NCBI GenBank assembly: GCA_023678885.1
Contig: CM042985.1
Location: forward strand, 8,234,985 to 8,298,984
Length of the DNA stretch: 64,000 nt
Reading direction: 5' to 3'
Source of the DNA: Pogostemon cablin
Lineage: Eukaryota; Streptophyta; Magnoliopsida; Lamiales; Lamiaceae
Below, one piece after another: positions 8,861 to 18,724 of this stretch (the first letter of the stretch is position 1; every line of letters starts with the position of its first letter). Below the pieces are notes generated by a model. It made no database searches, was not told the origin of the DNA, and was given only the letters and a program-made list of their open reading frames with translations. A program made the translations under genes and the position numbers.

Positions 8861-11083
8861 ATGCTCACAAGATCAAAGAAAGGTAATCTTGAACCGTATA
8901 ATCCTGAGATTGGAGCATCATCAAGAAAGAAGAAGAAGAATAAGAGCAAGGCAAAGATAATTGACCCAACTGAAGCTCTGAATTTTGGAGACAAGGTTGA
9001 CGTGCAGATTTCGCAGACGATTGAGGGTACAACTGAAGTTAATTTGGAAGTAGAAGCAGTCAACATGGCAGCGAATCCAGATAATCTAGCCATCCGAGAG
9101 GTTTTCAGAAATAATGAGGCTGGAAATTATGAGCTTTTAGGAGCAAGGGGAACTAACACGGCTTTCGATCTTCATCCCGCTCTTATTAGCATGATCGAAA
9201 GAAACTTTTTTTCAGGAGGGTCTTTCGAGGATCCGCATCAGCATCTGAACAAGTTCTTGGGTTATGCAAGTACTCAAAAAGACGTAGGAGAACATGAAGA
9301 TGCTAGGAATATCCTTTTGTTCAAATTCTCGCTTACTGAAAAGGCGAGGGATTGGTACGATACTATTAACGCAGCTGAGTGCACCACGTGGGAGCAATTG
9401 AAGTTAAGGTTCTTGGAAAGGTATATGCCACCTTCGAAGGTGTTTAAGATGAAGCAAGATATTAACCAATTTGCTATCAGTGGAGGTGAGAAATTTCATG
9501 AAGCGTGGGATAGATTCAAGGACATGCTCAGGAAGTGTCCTCAACATGGGTTATCTAAAGTCCAATATATCAGTATATTCTATAATGGATTGGACTGTGA
9601 ATCAGGAGTGCTACTTGATGCTTCTTCTAATGGAGCATTGCTTACAAAGTCATCCGTTAAGGCCGAGAAATTGTTTGAAGACATATCGATGAATTCGAGG
9701 GATTGGCCTACTGATAGAGTTAGAGGTACGTATGTTCTTGGAAAGGTAGCTCAGGTTGAACAAGCAGTAGTGAAAACAAAGAGAGAGGATGAGATCGTTT
9801 CGAGCTTGTCTAATATCAACAAGCTACTTGAGTCTCAACAGAAGCAGATCAGCGAGATATCTCAACGAGTGCCAATCATGCAGCAAGAGATGATGAATAA
9901 TGGAACCATCCAAGAAGAATTGGAGGAAGCAAATTATGCCATGGGTCAAAGTATTCAAGGAACGAGGTACCCAAATCAAGGAAACCGGAATTACCAAGGG
10001 AACTATCGAGGAAACTTTAACAATCGTGGTCCCTCTGGTAGTTTTCAACAGCAACCAAGGAGGCCCGAATTTTCATGGAGCAATACAAATAATGCAGTGC
10101 AACTTCCGATGGGTGTTGATCCGGGAGAAAAGGTGGAAGAAGGGAAGCCTGGTTTTGAGGATACTGTGAACAGGTACATGGTAAAGAATGATGAAAGAGT
10201 GAACCGCCTTGAGGCCAAACTTGAGAAAAAGATTGATGATCACCACAGAGATTTGTCCACTCAAGTGAAAGATCTCACGTTGTTGATGGGTACAATTGCA
10301 GAGAATGTGAACACATTGACTCAATCTGTAGGCAAATGGAAGTTTCCATCTCAGAGTATAGAGAATCCAAAGTCATGTAATGCCATCACACTGAGGTCGG
10401 GAACGCAGTACGATGGACCAATGAGGCAGGAATCAAAGTTGGAATCTTCTAAGCCTCGGTTCGACCAACACTCAGAGGGTTCGACCTGGCATACAGGTCG
10501 AACCATGGTCGAACCTCATCAGCAAGAGCACTCTATTTTGTCGCAGAAACGGTTCGACCACGATCGTAATTGTTCGACCAACCTATCAGGTCGAACCCAG
10601 GTCGAACCGGAGGGTAGAAACTATACAGTGGAACGGTTCGACCACGATCGTAATTGTTCGACCAACCCAACAGGTCGAACCATGGTCGAACCTCATCAGC
10701 AAGAGCACTCTGTTTTGTCACAGGAACGGTTCAACCACGATCGTGATTGTTCGACCAACCTATCAGGTCGAACCCAGGTCGAACCGAAGGATAGAAATTA
10801 TATAGTGAAGTGGTTCGACCTCGGGGGAAATTTTTCGACCTCCAATGTTGGTCGAACCCAAGTCAAACCTCAAGAGCAGAATGAGATCAGTCTTCCAGGA
10901 GAGAGGTTCAACCAATACAAACCTGGTTCGACCTCACAAACTGGTCGAACCCTGGTCGAACCTCGCCAAGATATTTTTATTGATGCACCTGATGTTCCTT
11001 TTGATGTCGATGCAACTCCAGTGGTACGGAATGAGCAAAGTACAGATATAATAGCTGAGAAAAAATGGGAAAGAGCTAAGTGA
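8861..11083 (+). CDS. gag: Gag polyprotein of element B, with repeat-expanded linker
   Basis: 740 codons from ATG 8861 (MLTRSKKGN, matching A's gag start MQTRSKGK). Residues about 85-250 form the plant retrotransposon gag domain (FFSGGSFEDPHQHL, KARDWYDTI, TWEQLKLRFLERYMP, FHEAWDRFKDML RKCPQHG). I see no CCHC zinc knuckle. A Gly/Asn/Arg-rich patch near 370-400 may bind RNA. Residues 533-701 are a linker of six repeats (RFD...CST...GRT.VEP) encoded by the DNA dyad modules at 10458-10962; A's gag has a short acidic linker there. The frame ends at TGA 11081-11083, where A continues into pol. A CGA to TGA change in the original gag-pol frame is likely. Confidence 0.85.
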   Translation: MLTRSKKGNLEPYNPEIGASSRKKKKNKSKAKIIDPTEALNFGDKVDVQISQTIEGTTEVNLEVEAVNMAANPDNLAIREVFRNNEAGNYELLGARGTNTAFDLHPALISMIERNFFSGGSFEDPHQHLNKFLGYASTQKDVGEHEDARNILLFKFSLTEKARDWYDTINAAECTTWEQLKLRFLERYMPPSKVFKMKQDINQFAISGGEKFHEAWDRFKDMLRKCPQHGLSKVQYISIFYNGLDCESGVLLDASSNGALLTKSSVKAEKLFEDISMNSRDWPTDRVRGTYVLGKVAQVEQAVVKTKREDEIVSSLSNINKLLESQQKQISEISQRVPIMQQEMMNNGTIQEELEEANYAMGQSIQGTRYPNQGNRNYQGNYRGNFNNRGPSGSFQQQPRRPEFSWSNTNNAVQLPMGVDPGEKVEEGKPGFEDTVNRYMVKNDERVNRLEAKLEKKIDDHHRDLSTQVKDLTLLMGTIAENVNTLTQSVGKWKFPSQSIENPKSCNAITLRSGTQYDGPMRQESKLESSKPRFDQHSEGSTWHTGRTMVEPHQQEHSILSQKRFDHDRNCSTNLSGRTQVEPEGRNYTVERFDHDRNCSTNPTGRTMVEPHQQEHSVLSQERFNHDRDCSTNLSGRTQVEPKDRNYIVKWFDLGGNFSTSNVGRTQVKPQEQNEISLPGERFNQYKPGSTSQTGRTLVEPRQDIFIDAPDVPFDVDATPVVRNEQSTDIIAEKKWERAK
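10458..10962 (+). repeat. Six dyad modules inside element B gag
   Basis: Modules of exactly 58 bp start at 10458, 10551, 10635, 10728, 10812 and 10905. Each is GGTTCGACC, 12 nt, GTTCGACC, 9 nt, GGTCGAACC, 2 nt, GGTCGAACC, with a few single-base changes (GGTTCAACC in modules 4 and 6). Start-to-start spacing alternates 93 and 84 bp, a 177-bp higher-order repeat, always in codon phase. As RNA, each module could fold as two stacked stems with a 9-nt loop. Confidence 0.92.
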
Positions 11084-12724
11084 TTAAGAGCTGAAAAGGA
11101 GAAAGCGGAGAAGGTTGATCGTGATGAATGGGGGATTCCCAAAACAAAGATACCTCCACCGTTTCCCTACAAGCTAGTAAAGAAGGAATTGGAAGAGAAG
11201 TTCAAGAAGTTTTCAGAGATAATGAATAAGATAAGCTTGAACATCCCTTTTTCAGAGGCCATCATGGAGATGCCATATTATTCTCGATTTCTTAAAGACA
11301 TATTGATGAAGAAGCGAAGCTTAACCGGAGTTGAAATGGTAAACTTATCTGAGAATTATAGCTCAATTATTCAAAAGAAGTTGCCACCAAAGATGAAAGA
11401 TCCGGGGAGCTTTACGATTCTATGTGAGATCGGGAAAGGGCCAGCACGACGAGCTTTGTGTGATAATGAAAAATATCCGATAATTGTATCTTCTTCCCTT
11501 AATGATGATCAACTTGAGGAGTTATTAGATGTCTTAAGGAAGTACAAGTCTGCAATAGGGTGGTCACTAGATGATTTGAAAGGTATTAGCCCTTCGTATT
11601 GTATGCATCGGATTAGGTTGTTGGATGAAGCCAAGGCGAGTGTTCAAAATCAGCGTAGGGTGAATCCCGCAATTCAAGAGGTGATAAGAAAGCAAATCCT
11701 TATGTGGTTGGATGCTGGAATTATATATCCTATTAGTGATAGTCCCCATGTGAGTCCATTGTATGTCGTTGCTAAAAAGGGGGGGCATGACTGTAGTAAA
11801 AGCTGAGGATGGAGAGGCTATAGCCACGAGGATTCCTACGGGATGACGTACATGTGTGGATTACAGGAAATTAAATGAGAACACGTGTAAAGACCATTTT
11901 TCTCTTCCTTTTATGAATCAAATGTTAGATCGTCTTGCAGGGTATGAGTTTTATTGTTTCTTGGATGGATACTCGGGGTACAACCAAATCATGATTGCTC
12001 CTGAGGATCAAGAAAAAACCACTTTTACTTGCCCCTACGGGACCTTTGCTTTTAGAAAGATGCCGTTTGGATTGTGTAATGCGCCTGCTACTTTTCAGAG
12101 ATGCATGATGGCGATTTTTGATGGTTTGATAGAAAAGATCATGGAAGTATTCATGGACGATTTTTCAGTTTTTGGTTCTTCTTTTGATATTTGTTTGTCT
12201 AACCTTGCTATTATTTTGAAGAGGTGTCAAGAAACTAATCTTGTCTTGAATTGGGAGAAGTGCCACTTCATGGTGAAGGATGGAATTGTTCTTGGGCATC
12301 ATGTTTCCGCCAAGGGATTGCAAGTAGATCGTGCTAAAGTGGTGGCAATTGAGAAGCTTCCACCACCGACCAATGAAAGAGGAGTGCGGTCCTTCCTTGG
12401 ACACGCCGGTTTTTACAGGAGATTCATAAAAGACTTCTCAAAATACTCTAAGCCCTTATCTCATTTACTTGAAAAGGATATTCCTTTTGTGTTTAATGAT
12501 GAGTGTCTAACAGCTTTTCAAGTTTTGAAGGAGGCGCTAATTACTGCCCCCATCTTGATCACACCGGACTGGACTCAACCGTTTGTACTTATGTGTGATG
12601 CAAGTGATGTAGCACTGGGTGTGGTGCTCGGGCAGCTAATGGAGAAGAAGTTCTGTGCCATTTACTACGCGAGTAAGACTTTCGATGCGGCACAGAAGAA
12701 TTACACGATGACTGAAAAGGAGTT
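11084..12724 (+). pseudogene. Element B pol N-terminal part: protease lost, RT broken
   Basis: After the TGA at 11081 the same frame continues (WGIPKTKIPPPFPYKL). Near 11460 it jumps from the Ala-Leu-Cys-Asp that leads into the protease active site straight to KYPIIVSSSL. About 230 codons present in element A are missing, including the Asp-Leu-Gly-Ala-Ser motif. RT then begins (IGWSLDDLKGI). An extra G in a G run at about 11779-11785 shifts the frame, and a TGG to TGA change lies near 11843. The RT core is otherwise well kept in 11856-12724 (TFAFRKMPFGLCNAP, catalytic FMDDFSV near 12150-12170, GHAGFYRRFI). A one-T deficit at 12723-12726 shifts the frame again. Confidence 0.85.
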
Positions 12725-14302
12725 TTGGCTGTTGTGTATGCATTCGATAAGTTTCGTCAGTATTTGGTTGGCATGAAGACGATTGTGTATACAGATCATT
12801 CAACGATTCGGTATTTGATGGAGAAGAAGGATACAAAGCCTAGAATTATAAGGTGGATTCTACTACTTCAGGAATTTGACATGGAGATTCGGGATAAGAA
12901 AGGAACAGAAAATGTGTTGGCAGATCACTTGTCAAGGTTGGAGACTAGGGAGCATTGTGATAATTCTTTTGAGTATATTGAAGAGATGTTCCCTGATGAG
13001 AAGATCATGGCTGTGGCTGTTGAAGGGACTGAGCGAGCATGTGTGGTCGCAGCGCAAGGTATGGATCCATGGTACGCGGATTATGTTAATTACATTGTCA
13101 TTGGAGAAATTCCAAGTGATCTCAACCGATATCAACTTGCGAAATTTAGAAGGGAAGTTGAGACATTTATATGGTATGATCCGTTTGTTTACAAGATATG
13201 TACAGATTCTATTGTCCGAAGATGTGTACCCGAGATGGAAATGGAGAGTGTGCTTGAGTTCTGCCATGCACAACCAAATGGGGGGCATTTCGGAGCGCAA
13301 AATACTGCAGCTAAGGTACTTCAATCCGCTCTTTATTGGCCTACATTGTTTAGAGATAGTGAGAGCTATGTGGCGTCTTGCGATAGATATCAGCGCATGG
13401 GAAATATAGGTAGAAGAGATAAGATGCCACTGCAGCCTAGCATAGTTGTGGAGATATTTGATGTATGGGGGATCGATTTTATGGGGCCTTTTTCCCCGTC
13501 GAATGGGTTTCTCTATATTCTTCTTGCTGTGGATTATGTTTCAAAGTGGGTGGAAGCAATTCCTACTCGTGTAAATGATTCGAAAATTGTTCTATCTTTC
13601 TTGAAGAAGCATATTTTTGCCCGTTATGGAGTTCCTAGAGCATTAGTTAGTGATGGAGGTTCTCACTTCGTCAATAAATTTCTTGAGAAGGTGCTTAAGG
13701 ATTATGGTGTTAAGCATAGGGTTACTACACCCTATCATCCGCAAGCGAATGGGCAAGCAGAGGTCTCCAACCGTCAAGTCAAACAAATTTTGGAGAAAGT
13801 GGTAGGAACTAATAGAAAGAATTGGGCTATGAAGCTCGATGATGTGTTATGGGGGTTCCGAACCGCTTACAAGACGGTGTTAGATATGTCACTGTATCAA
13901 ATTATCTATGGGAAGCCGTGCCACTTACCCGTAGAGATTCAACACAAAGCGTTTTGGGCTTTGCGACGCTTGAACTTGACTCTCAAGGATGTGAAGGAGT
14001 TGAGGATAACTCACATGAATCAATTGGATGAATTTAGGAGTTGTGCTTACAAGAATTCAGAGATTTATAAGGAAAGAATGAAGAGGTGGCATGATTCTAA
14101 GATCTCATACAAGGAGTTCAAGCAAGGAGATGAGGTACTACTTTTTAACTCTCGATTGAAGCTTTTTGCAGGCAAGTTGAAGTCTAAGTGGACGGGACCG
14201 TTCATGATTCATCGAGCCTTCGGAGGGGGGAGTTTTGAGCTTATTGACAAAGATGGAGACGTTATCGCGGCGAATGGGCATCGGTTGAAGCATTATAGGT
14301 AG
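12725..14302 (+). pseudogene. Element B RNase H C-terminus and integrase
   Basis: 525 open codons: RNase H tail (TDHSTIRYLMEKKD, ADHLSRLE), zinc domain, integrase core and C-terminal GPFMIHR/GHRLKHY. The zinc domain has Tyr in place of the third-ligand Cys (CDRYQRMG, residue about 222), which should weaken it. The three catalytic acidic residues appear intact (IDFMGPF, VSDGGSHF, and the Glu in GQAEVSNR). The true reading frame comes from RT upstream, one base out of phase; the TTG at 12725 is not a real start. The stop TAG is at 14300-14302. Confidence 0.88.
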
Positions 14303-14820
14303 CCGGATGATGCGTGTGTCATTTTTGATGATACCTTGATCTGATTTGGTACCGTCGTGACTCTCCAACGTTAAATATGAGCGCTTGTTGAGAGCTTACT
14401 CTTCCATTTTATTGCTTTATTTCTTTTGTGTGCGCAAGAAATTTTTTTATATTTAAGGTGCTTGCTAATCGGCAATTACATCTCTTTTCAAACTTAGTTT
14501 CGACTTATGTTTTTACTAAGTTTGGGGGGGTGTGATGTTATTACCTCAATGAAGCACTAAGAGTATAATCTTTTCTTTGTATTATTTGTTAGGGGAGTTG
14601 GTTTTTGCGGGCATATTGAAATTTTAATCGATTTTGATATGATGATTTTTTACAACTTGCCTAATGTTCAGTGGTTTTTGGTTGTATTTTCTTTTACGGA
14701 GTTACTCATGAATGATGGAATAATTTCTGAAGTTATGCTCTAGATTGTACCTAATGAGTTGTGTTGAAGCTTGAAGTGTGTAGTGAATGAAGAACACTCA
14801 GTTTTGAAGGTCAGAAGGAT
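14303..14820 (+). other. Element B post-pol spacer with internal PPT-like tract
   Basis: Non-coding. At 14518-14530 it reads AAGTTTGGGGGGG, matching the 3' PPT at 18712-18724 and the equivalent post-pol tract in element A. No other feature seen. Confidence 0.6.
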
Positions 14821-15125
14821 GGTTCGACCATGCACCAGGAGTGGTTCGACCAGTGCCGGAGGTCGAACAAAAGTAGAGGAAGTCGAACCAGAGTCAAAAA
14901 AGCCATATTTGTTCGAACTGTTCAGGAGGTCGAACCTGAGGTCGAACCAACCAGTTTAAAGCACTCTGTTTTCCAGAAAATGGGTTCACCCAATTCAAGG
15001 ATTGTTCGACCTGATCAGCAAGTCGAACCCCAGGTCGAACCGAGAAGAGCATTTGTCCAGAAGGTAGGTTCGACCTCGTCAGTCATTGTTCGACCTGTTC
15101 AAGAGGTCGAACCTAAGGTTGAACC
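14821..15125 (+). repeat. GGTTCGACC dyad array before element B post-pol ORF
   Basis: At least three dyad groups with 9-nt inner loops. The clearest begins at about 15068: GGTTCGACC, 12 nt, GTTCGACC, 9 nt, GGTCGAACC, 3 nt, GGTTGAACC. The motif and geometry match the LTR and gag arrays. It lies upstream of the candidate exon and intron of the post-pol ORF, a promoter-like position. Confidence 0.85.
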
Positions 15126-15373
15126 AAGCCAGGTACGTAATTTAAGTTCGATTTTTCGAAGGGTTCGATCACTTTTTCGAAACACCAAACCTAGAACCCT
15201 TTTCGAACCTCTACACCATTACACAAATTCTTTGATTACACTTGATTGCACACCGATTACACAACATTACACCTTGAATTTACGAGTTGAGCGCGGATTT
15301 GGGCGATTTTCGTCGCAAATTAGGGCTTGGTCGCGATTTTTGGTTGTTGTGTGTTGTTGATCGATTATTCACC

Positions 15374-15389
15374 ATGGGCAAGTCAAAAG
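15374..15389 (+). CDS. Candidate first coding exon of element B post-pol ORF
   Basis: CACCATGG context around ATG 15374, then a short exon (MGKSK plus one base) ending AAAAG before GTATGT, a near-ideal plant splice donor. Joined to the acceptor after 15898 it enters the frame of the post-pol ORF. Splicing is inferred. Confidence 0.45.
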
Positions 15390-15898
15390 GTATGTTGTTC
15401 CAACTCAACTACTCTAGGATTGAAGTTAATTCCATGCAATTCATTGTGAATAAGAGGATTGATGTTGAGTATGGTTGAATTTCATGGTGAATGTTGATAT
15501 TGTGACTTGTTTCATATTAATTCTTGTTTCTTGGTTTAGGTTGTTTGATTATTGATAGAACTTGAATTTTTATGAGGATTGATCAAGGATATAGAACATC
15601 TAATAGAATGAGCATGTTGATTTGGTTTGAAATTGATGACATTGAAGTAGTTCATTAAGGGACACATGTTGAATTTTTGATTAAATTGCTTGAATTGTTG
15701 ATGCATGCTTGTTGGTTATTTAAATAAGTGTGATTGAAAATGTTTTGAGCATGTTGAATAAGCAAGTGGTGTTGAGACGATAGTTGGAGTGATTATGCAT
15801 TGATGCTTGAAGTCTTGAGTAGAGTATGTGATGTGCTAGTCAAATACTTTCTTTCTTGTCGTGTTGGTTGGATTGAAGTATTCGTTTTCAGGAAAAAG
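15390..15898 (+). other. Candidate intron of element B post-pol ORF
   Basis: Starts GTATGT. Two acceptors are possible: TTTTCAG ending at 15891 (strong, but out of frame with the short exon) and AAAAAG ending at 15898 (weaker, in frame). It is AT- and T-rich, as plant introns are. The equivalent interval in element A is 3873-4558. Confidence 0.45.
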
Positions 15899-17412
15899 GA
15901 CAAGGATCAAGTAAAGGTAAGGGAAAGGCAGAGGAGGAAAGATCGAAGAAGAGGCATGACAGGCCTTCGAATTTGGACAAAGTGACAAGGAAACTGAGGC
16001 TGCAAGATCGTCTACCCGAAAATTTCAAGATTCATATGCAAGATTGGGATGAGATCAAAGAGAAGTGGGAAGAAGTTTCAGACAAGATAGCTCGCACTCG
16101 ATACCAAGATAATGAAGCGATAAGGATAATGAGAATAGGGGATGACATATTTTGGATGTTCGATCAAGTAGGGATCCGAAGATTCATGGAGTTGAAGAGG
16201 CCGACGTACTTCCATGTTACAGCAGAAGTAGTTTGCTCGTTTGAGATGGAGAAGGACCCGCTTGGTTACCCATATCAGTGTACGTTTCAGCTTGGCGGAG
16301 TAAGTAGGAAATGGACGTCTGAGGATTTCAATTAGTTGTTTGAGACGCCTTTGGAGATCCCTCGATTAGAAAATGCTGCATTCGGTGCAAATCGGTTTTG
16401 GAGGGAGATCACCGGGGAGATTCGAGATTATAAAATCAGACAGGCTCGTGCTTTCGCAATAAAGAACCCAGTCTTGAGGTACATGGACCGCGTCCTGAGC
16501 AACACGTTATTCGCCCGCTCGGAGGGGAGTGTTGTATCTAGAGGAGAGCTTTACGCCCTTTGGTGTATGCTGAACGGGGTGAAGTTCAATGTTGGAGCTT
16601 ATTTCATTGCGCAGCTGCATCAATTCAAGACCATTGGATTTCAAAAGGTGAATATTGGAGGGTTACTGACGATCGTGGCTGAGCATTACAACTTGGATCT
16701 CACCGGTTTTACACCAGTAGAAGGAGAACCCGATTTGATGATGAGCACATGCATGAAGGGAGGATTTGCCTATTTTAGAGATGGAGATTAGTTTTTCACG
16801 AGGAGTCTCAAGCCTTTCGAATTTATGTTCCCTTTCGACGTGAGCAACTTGACAACTATTCGGGAAGCCAGGAATAAGTTGATGAATTCTCTCGGACATA
16901 CCGCCTTATCCGTGGCAGTGAAGTCGGGTGGTGATTGGAGAGCGGTAGCGCAGATGTGTGCTGAGGGGAGGATAGCTGAGTTACAGCAGATCATTGATCA
17001 AGGAAAGTTCCGTCCACCTCAGCCACAGCAGCCTGAAGAGGATGATCAGGTAGATGAGCAGTCGGAGATGGAGATTCCGGAAGAAGAGCAGCATGATGCG
17101 CCTCAGCATGCTCCGGTACCGCAGCAGCGGCGAGCAGTTCCAGGTACCCGGGAGTAGCTTCGCTTGATTCATGAGCAGCTGGTCGCAGTAGTAGCTGCAC
17201 AGCAGGAGACGAACAAGCAGCTCGCGCTCGCTAACGCCAACTACGCCACGCTGAACGAGAGGTACTCTGCCTTGGAGGAGCGTGTTGGTAGAGTGAGTAG
17301 TCGAGTGGATATGATGGATAGGCACATTACCAGTCTGTGCCGAGCTGTGGAGAATATGATGGATGAGGATGACAAAGATGATGATGAGGATGATGATGCT
17401 CCTAGGGAGTAG
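15899..17412 (+). pseudogene. Athila-type post-pol ORF of element B, three amber stops
   Basis: One frame runs from 15899 to 17412, interrupted only by TAG at 16333, 16789 and 17155. The N-terminal part is basic (KGKGKAEEERSKKRHD). The Athila ORF family signature follows (TRYQDNEAI, KRPTYFHVTAE, FQLGG, SEDFN), then NPVLRYMDRVLSNTLF, LYALWCMLNGVKFNVG and GGLLTIVAEHYNLD. The C-terminus holds a Gln/Pro-rich stretch, a coiled-coil-like segment (LANANYATLNERYSALEERV) and a very acidic tail. Its role is unknown; homologues occupy the env-like position in Athila elements. It is homologous to 2584-3872. Confidence 0.82.
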
Positions 17413-18711
17413 TTTCAGGTTTTCTTTTGGCTTCTCCGATTCATCTTATCTCCCATTCTTCTTTTTATTCTTACAGATTGGGGTGTGATTCATGTGTGAG
17501 TGGCATGTACTTGATATAGTTGATCTTGTATCATTGATTTGTATATGGGTTATTGATTCTGTGCATTCATGTGTTTATGTGTTTATTTTCATTGGAAAGA
17601 GCATGTATAATTTGTTAAGTATATGGAATTCATGAGGAATTGATCTTGATTATGTGCTATGAGGAGTACTAGGAATTAATTACCTATGTGAGGATTTGAG
17701 CCATTATCATGATTAATCATGATAGTTTATTTTTGAGAGAATCATTCGTATGAACGTATTCTAGAACTTGGTTTGGAGTCTTGTGTGAGACTTACAATTG
17801 ATGAAATACTAGGACATGATCTTAGGCCATTTTTGATTAATTGAGTCACTTAGCCAAATTTTACCTTTCCTAATGATTTTATAAACCTTTGGTAGTCCTG
17901 TTTGAGCCTTTTAAAAGCTTTTTCTTTGGCAAGCCAATTAAAAGAGCCTTAATTACCTTATTTGAGCTTTGAAAATACCCTATTCATTGGTAGAGAGAGT
18001 AAGGTGAATAAGTGTGCGAGAAGAAAAGGAAGGTGGGATGAGGTTTAGTAAGAAAAGTACATGGTTAAATCTTGTTAAGGGTAGTGCCTGAAACTGGTAC
18101 CCCAAATTGCTTAGTTCTAAGAAGCAGTCGAATGATGTTCGAGAAGGGTAGTGACTACAACTGGTACCCGAGCGATCAAAAGAAGAATGATGTTGATGCA
18201 AGGAAGAGAAGAAAAATCTGAAATTGCAAGTGCAAGAGAAGAATTGGAGGAGAATATGAAGCCGAATGAGAATCAAGAACCTCCAAGATAACTCTCTACT
18301 AGTGTCTTAAGTCACTATGTCTAAATTTTCCTACCCTTTCCAAAGAGCCAACATTACAACCTAGAAACAAGTCCTTTGTGATCCTAGTACTAATTTGATG
18401 TGAGTTGATTTTTGAGACCTTTGCCAAGCTTATGGTTACGCGTGAATATGAATTGATATGAGTGTTTATACTAGCCTATAATGCCTCACGCATGTGAGCG
18501 AAAGAGAGTAAAGACTTATCTTGTCAGCGAGATTACTTAGTACTCCGAATGGTATGTGGTTGGATTGATTTTACATGAGTGAAATATATGATGCAAGTAA
18601 TTCTTGTTTGATTCAATAAAGTGGCATGTGTAATAAGTGTTGTACTTGATCTTGTTGAATTATACACGACTCCTGTGGTTTAAATTGGTTGCCTCGGGAC
18701 GAGCAACACGC
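17413..18711 (+). other. Element B 3' non-coding region
   Basis: About 1.3 kb without open frames. A diverged direct repeat, GGGTAGTG.CT..AACTGGTACCC, occurs at 18079-18103 and 18146-18169. No other structure recognised. Confidence 0.55.
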
Positions 18712-18724
18712 AAGTTTGGGGGTT
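18712..18724 (+). promoter_or_regulatory. Polypurine tract of element B
   Basis: AAGTTTGGGGGTT directly before the 3' LTR, the expected plus-strand primer. Confidence 0.85.

Noticed and set aside
12700..12740. Programmed -1 frameshift site in pol
   Set aside because: No X XXY YYZ heptamer in the needed frame at the T run in A or B.
7294..15125. GGTTCGACC sites read as pol III B boxes (TFIIIC sites)
   Set aside because: The B-box consensus is GGTTCGANNCC. These sites are 9-mers without the extra bases, occur in both orientations in fixed dyads and lack A boxes.
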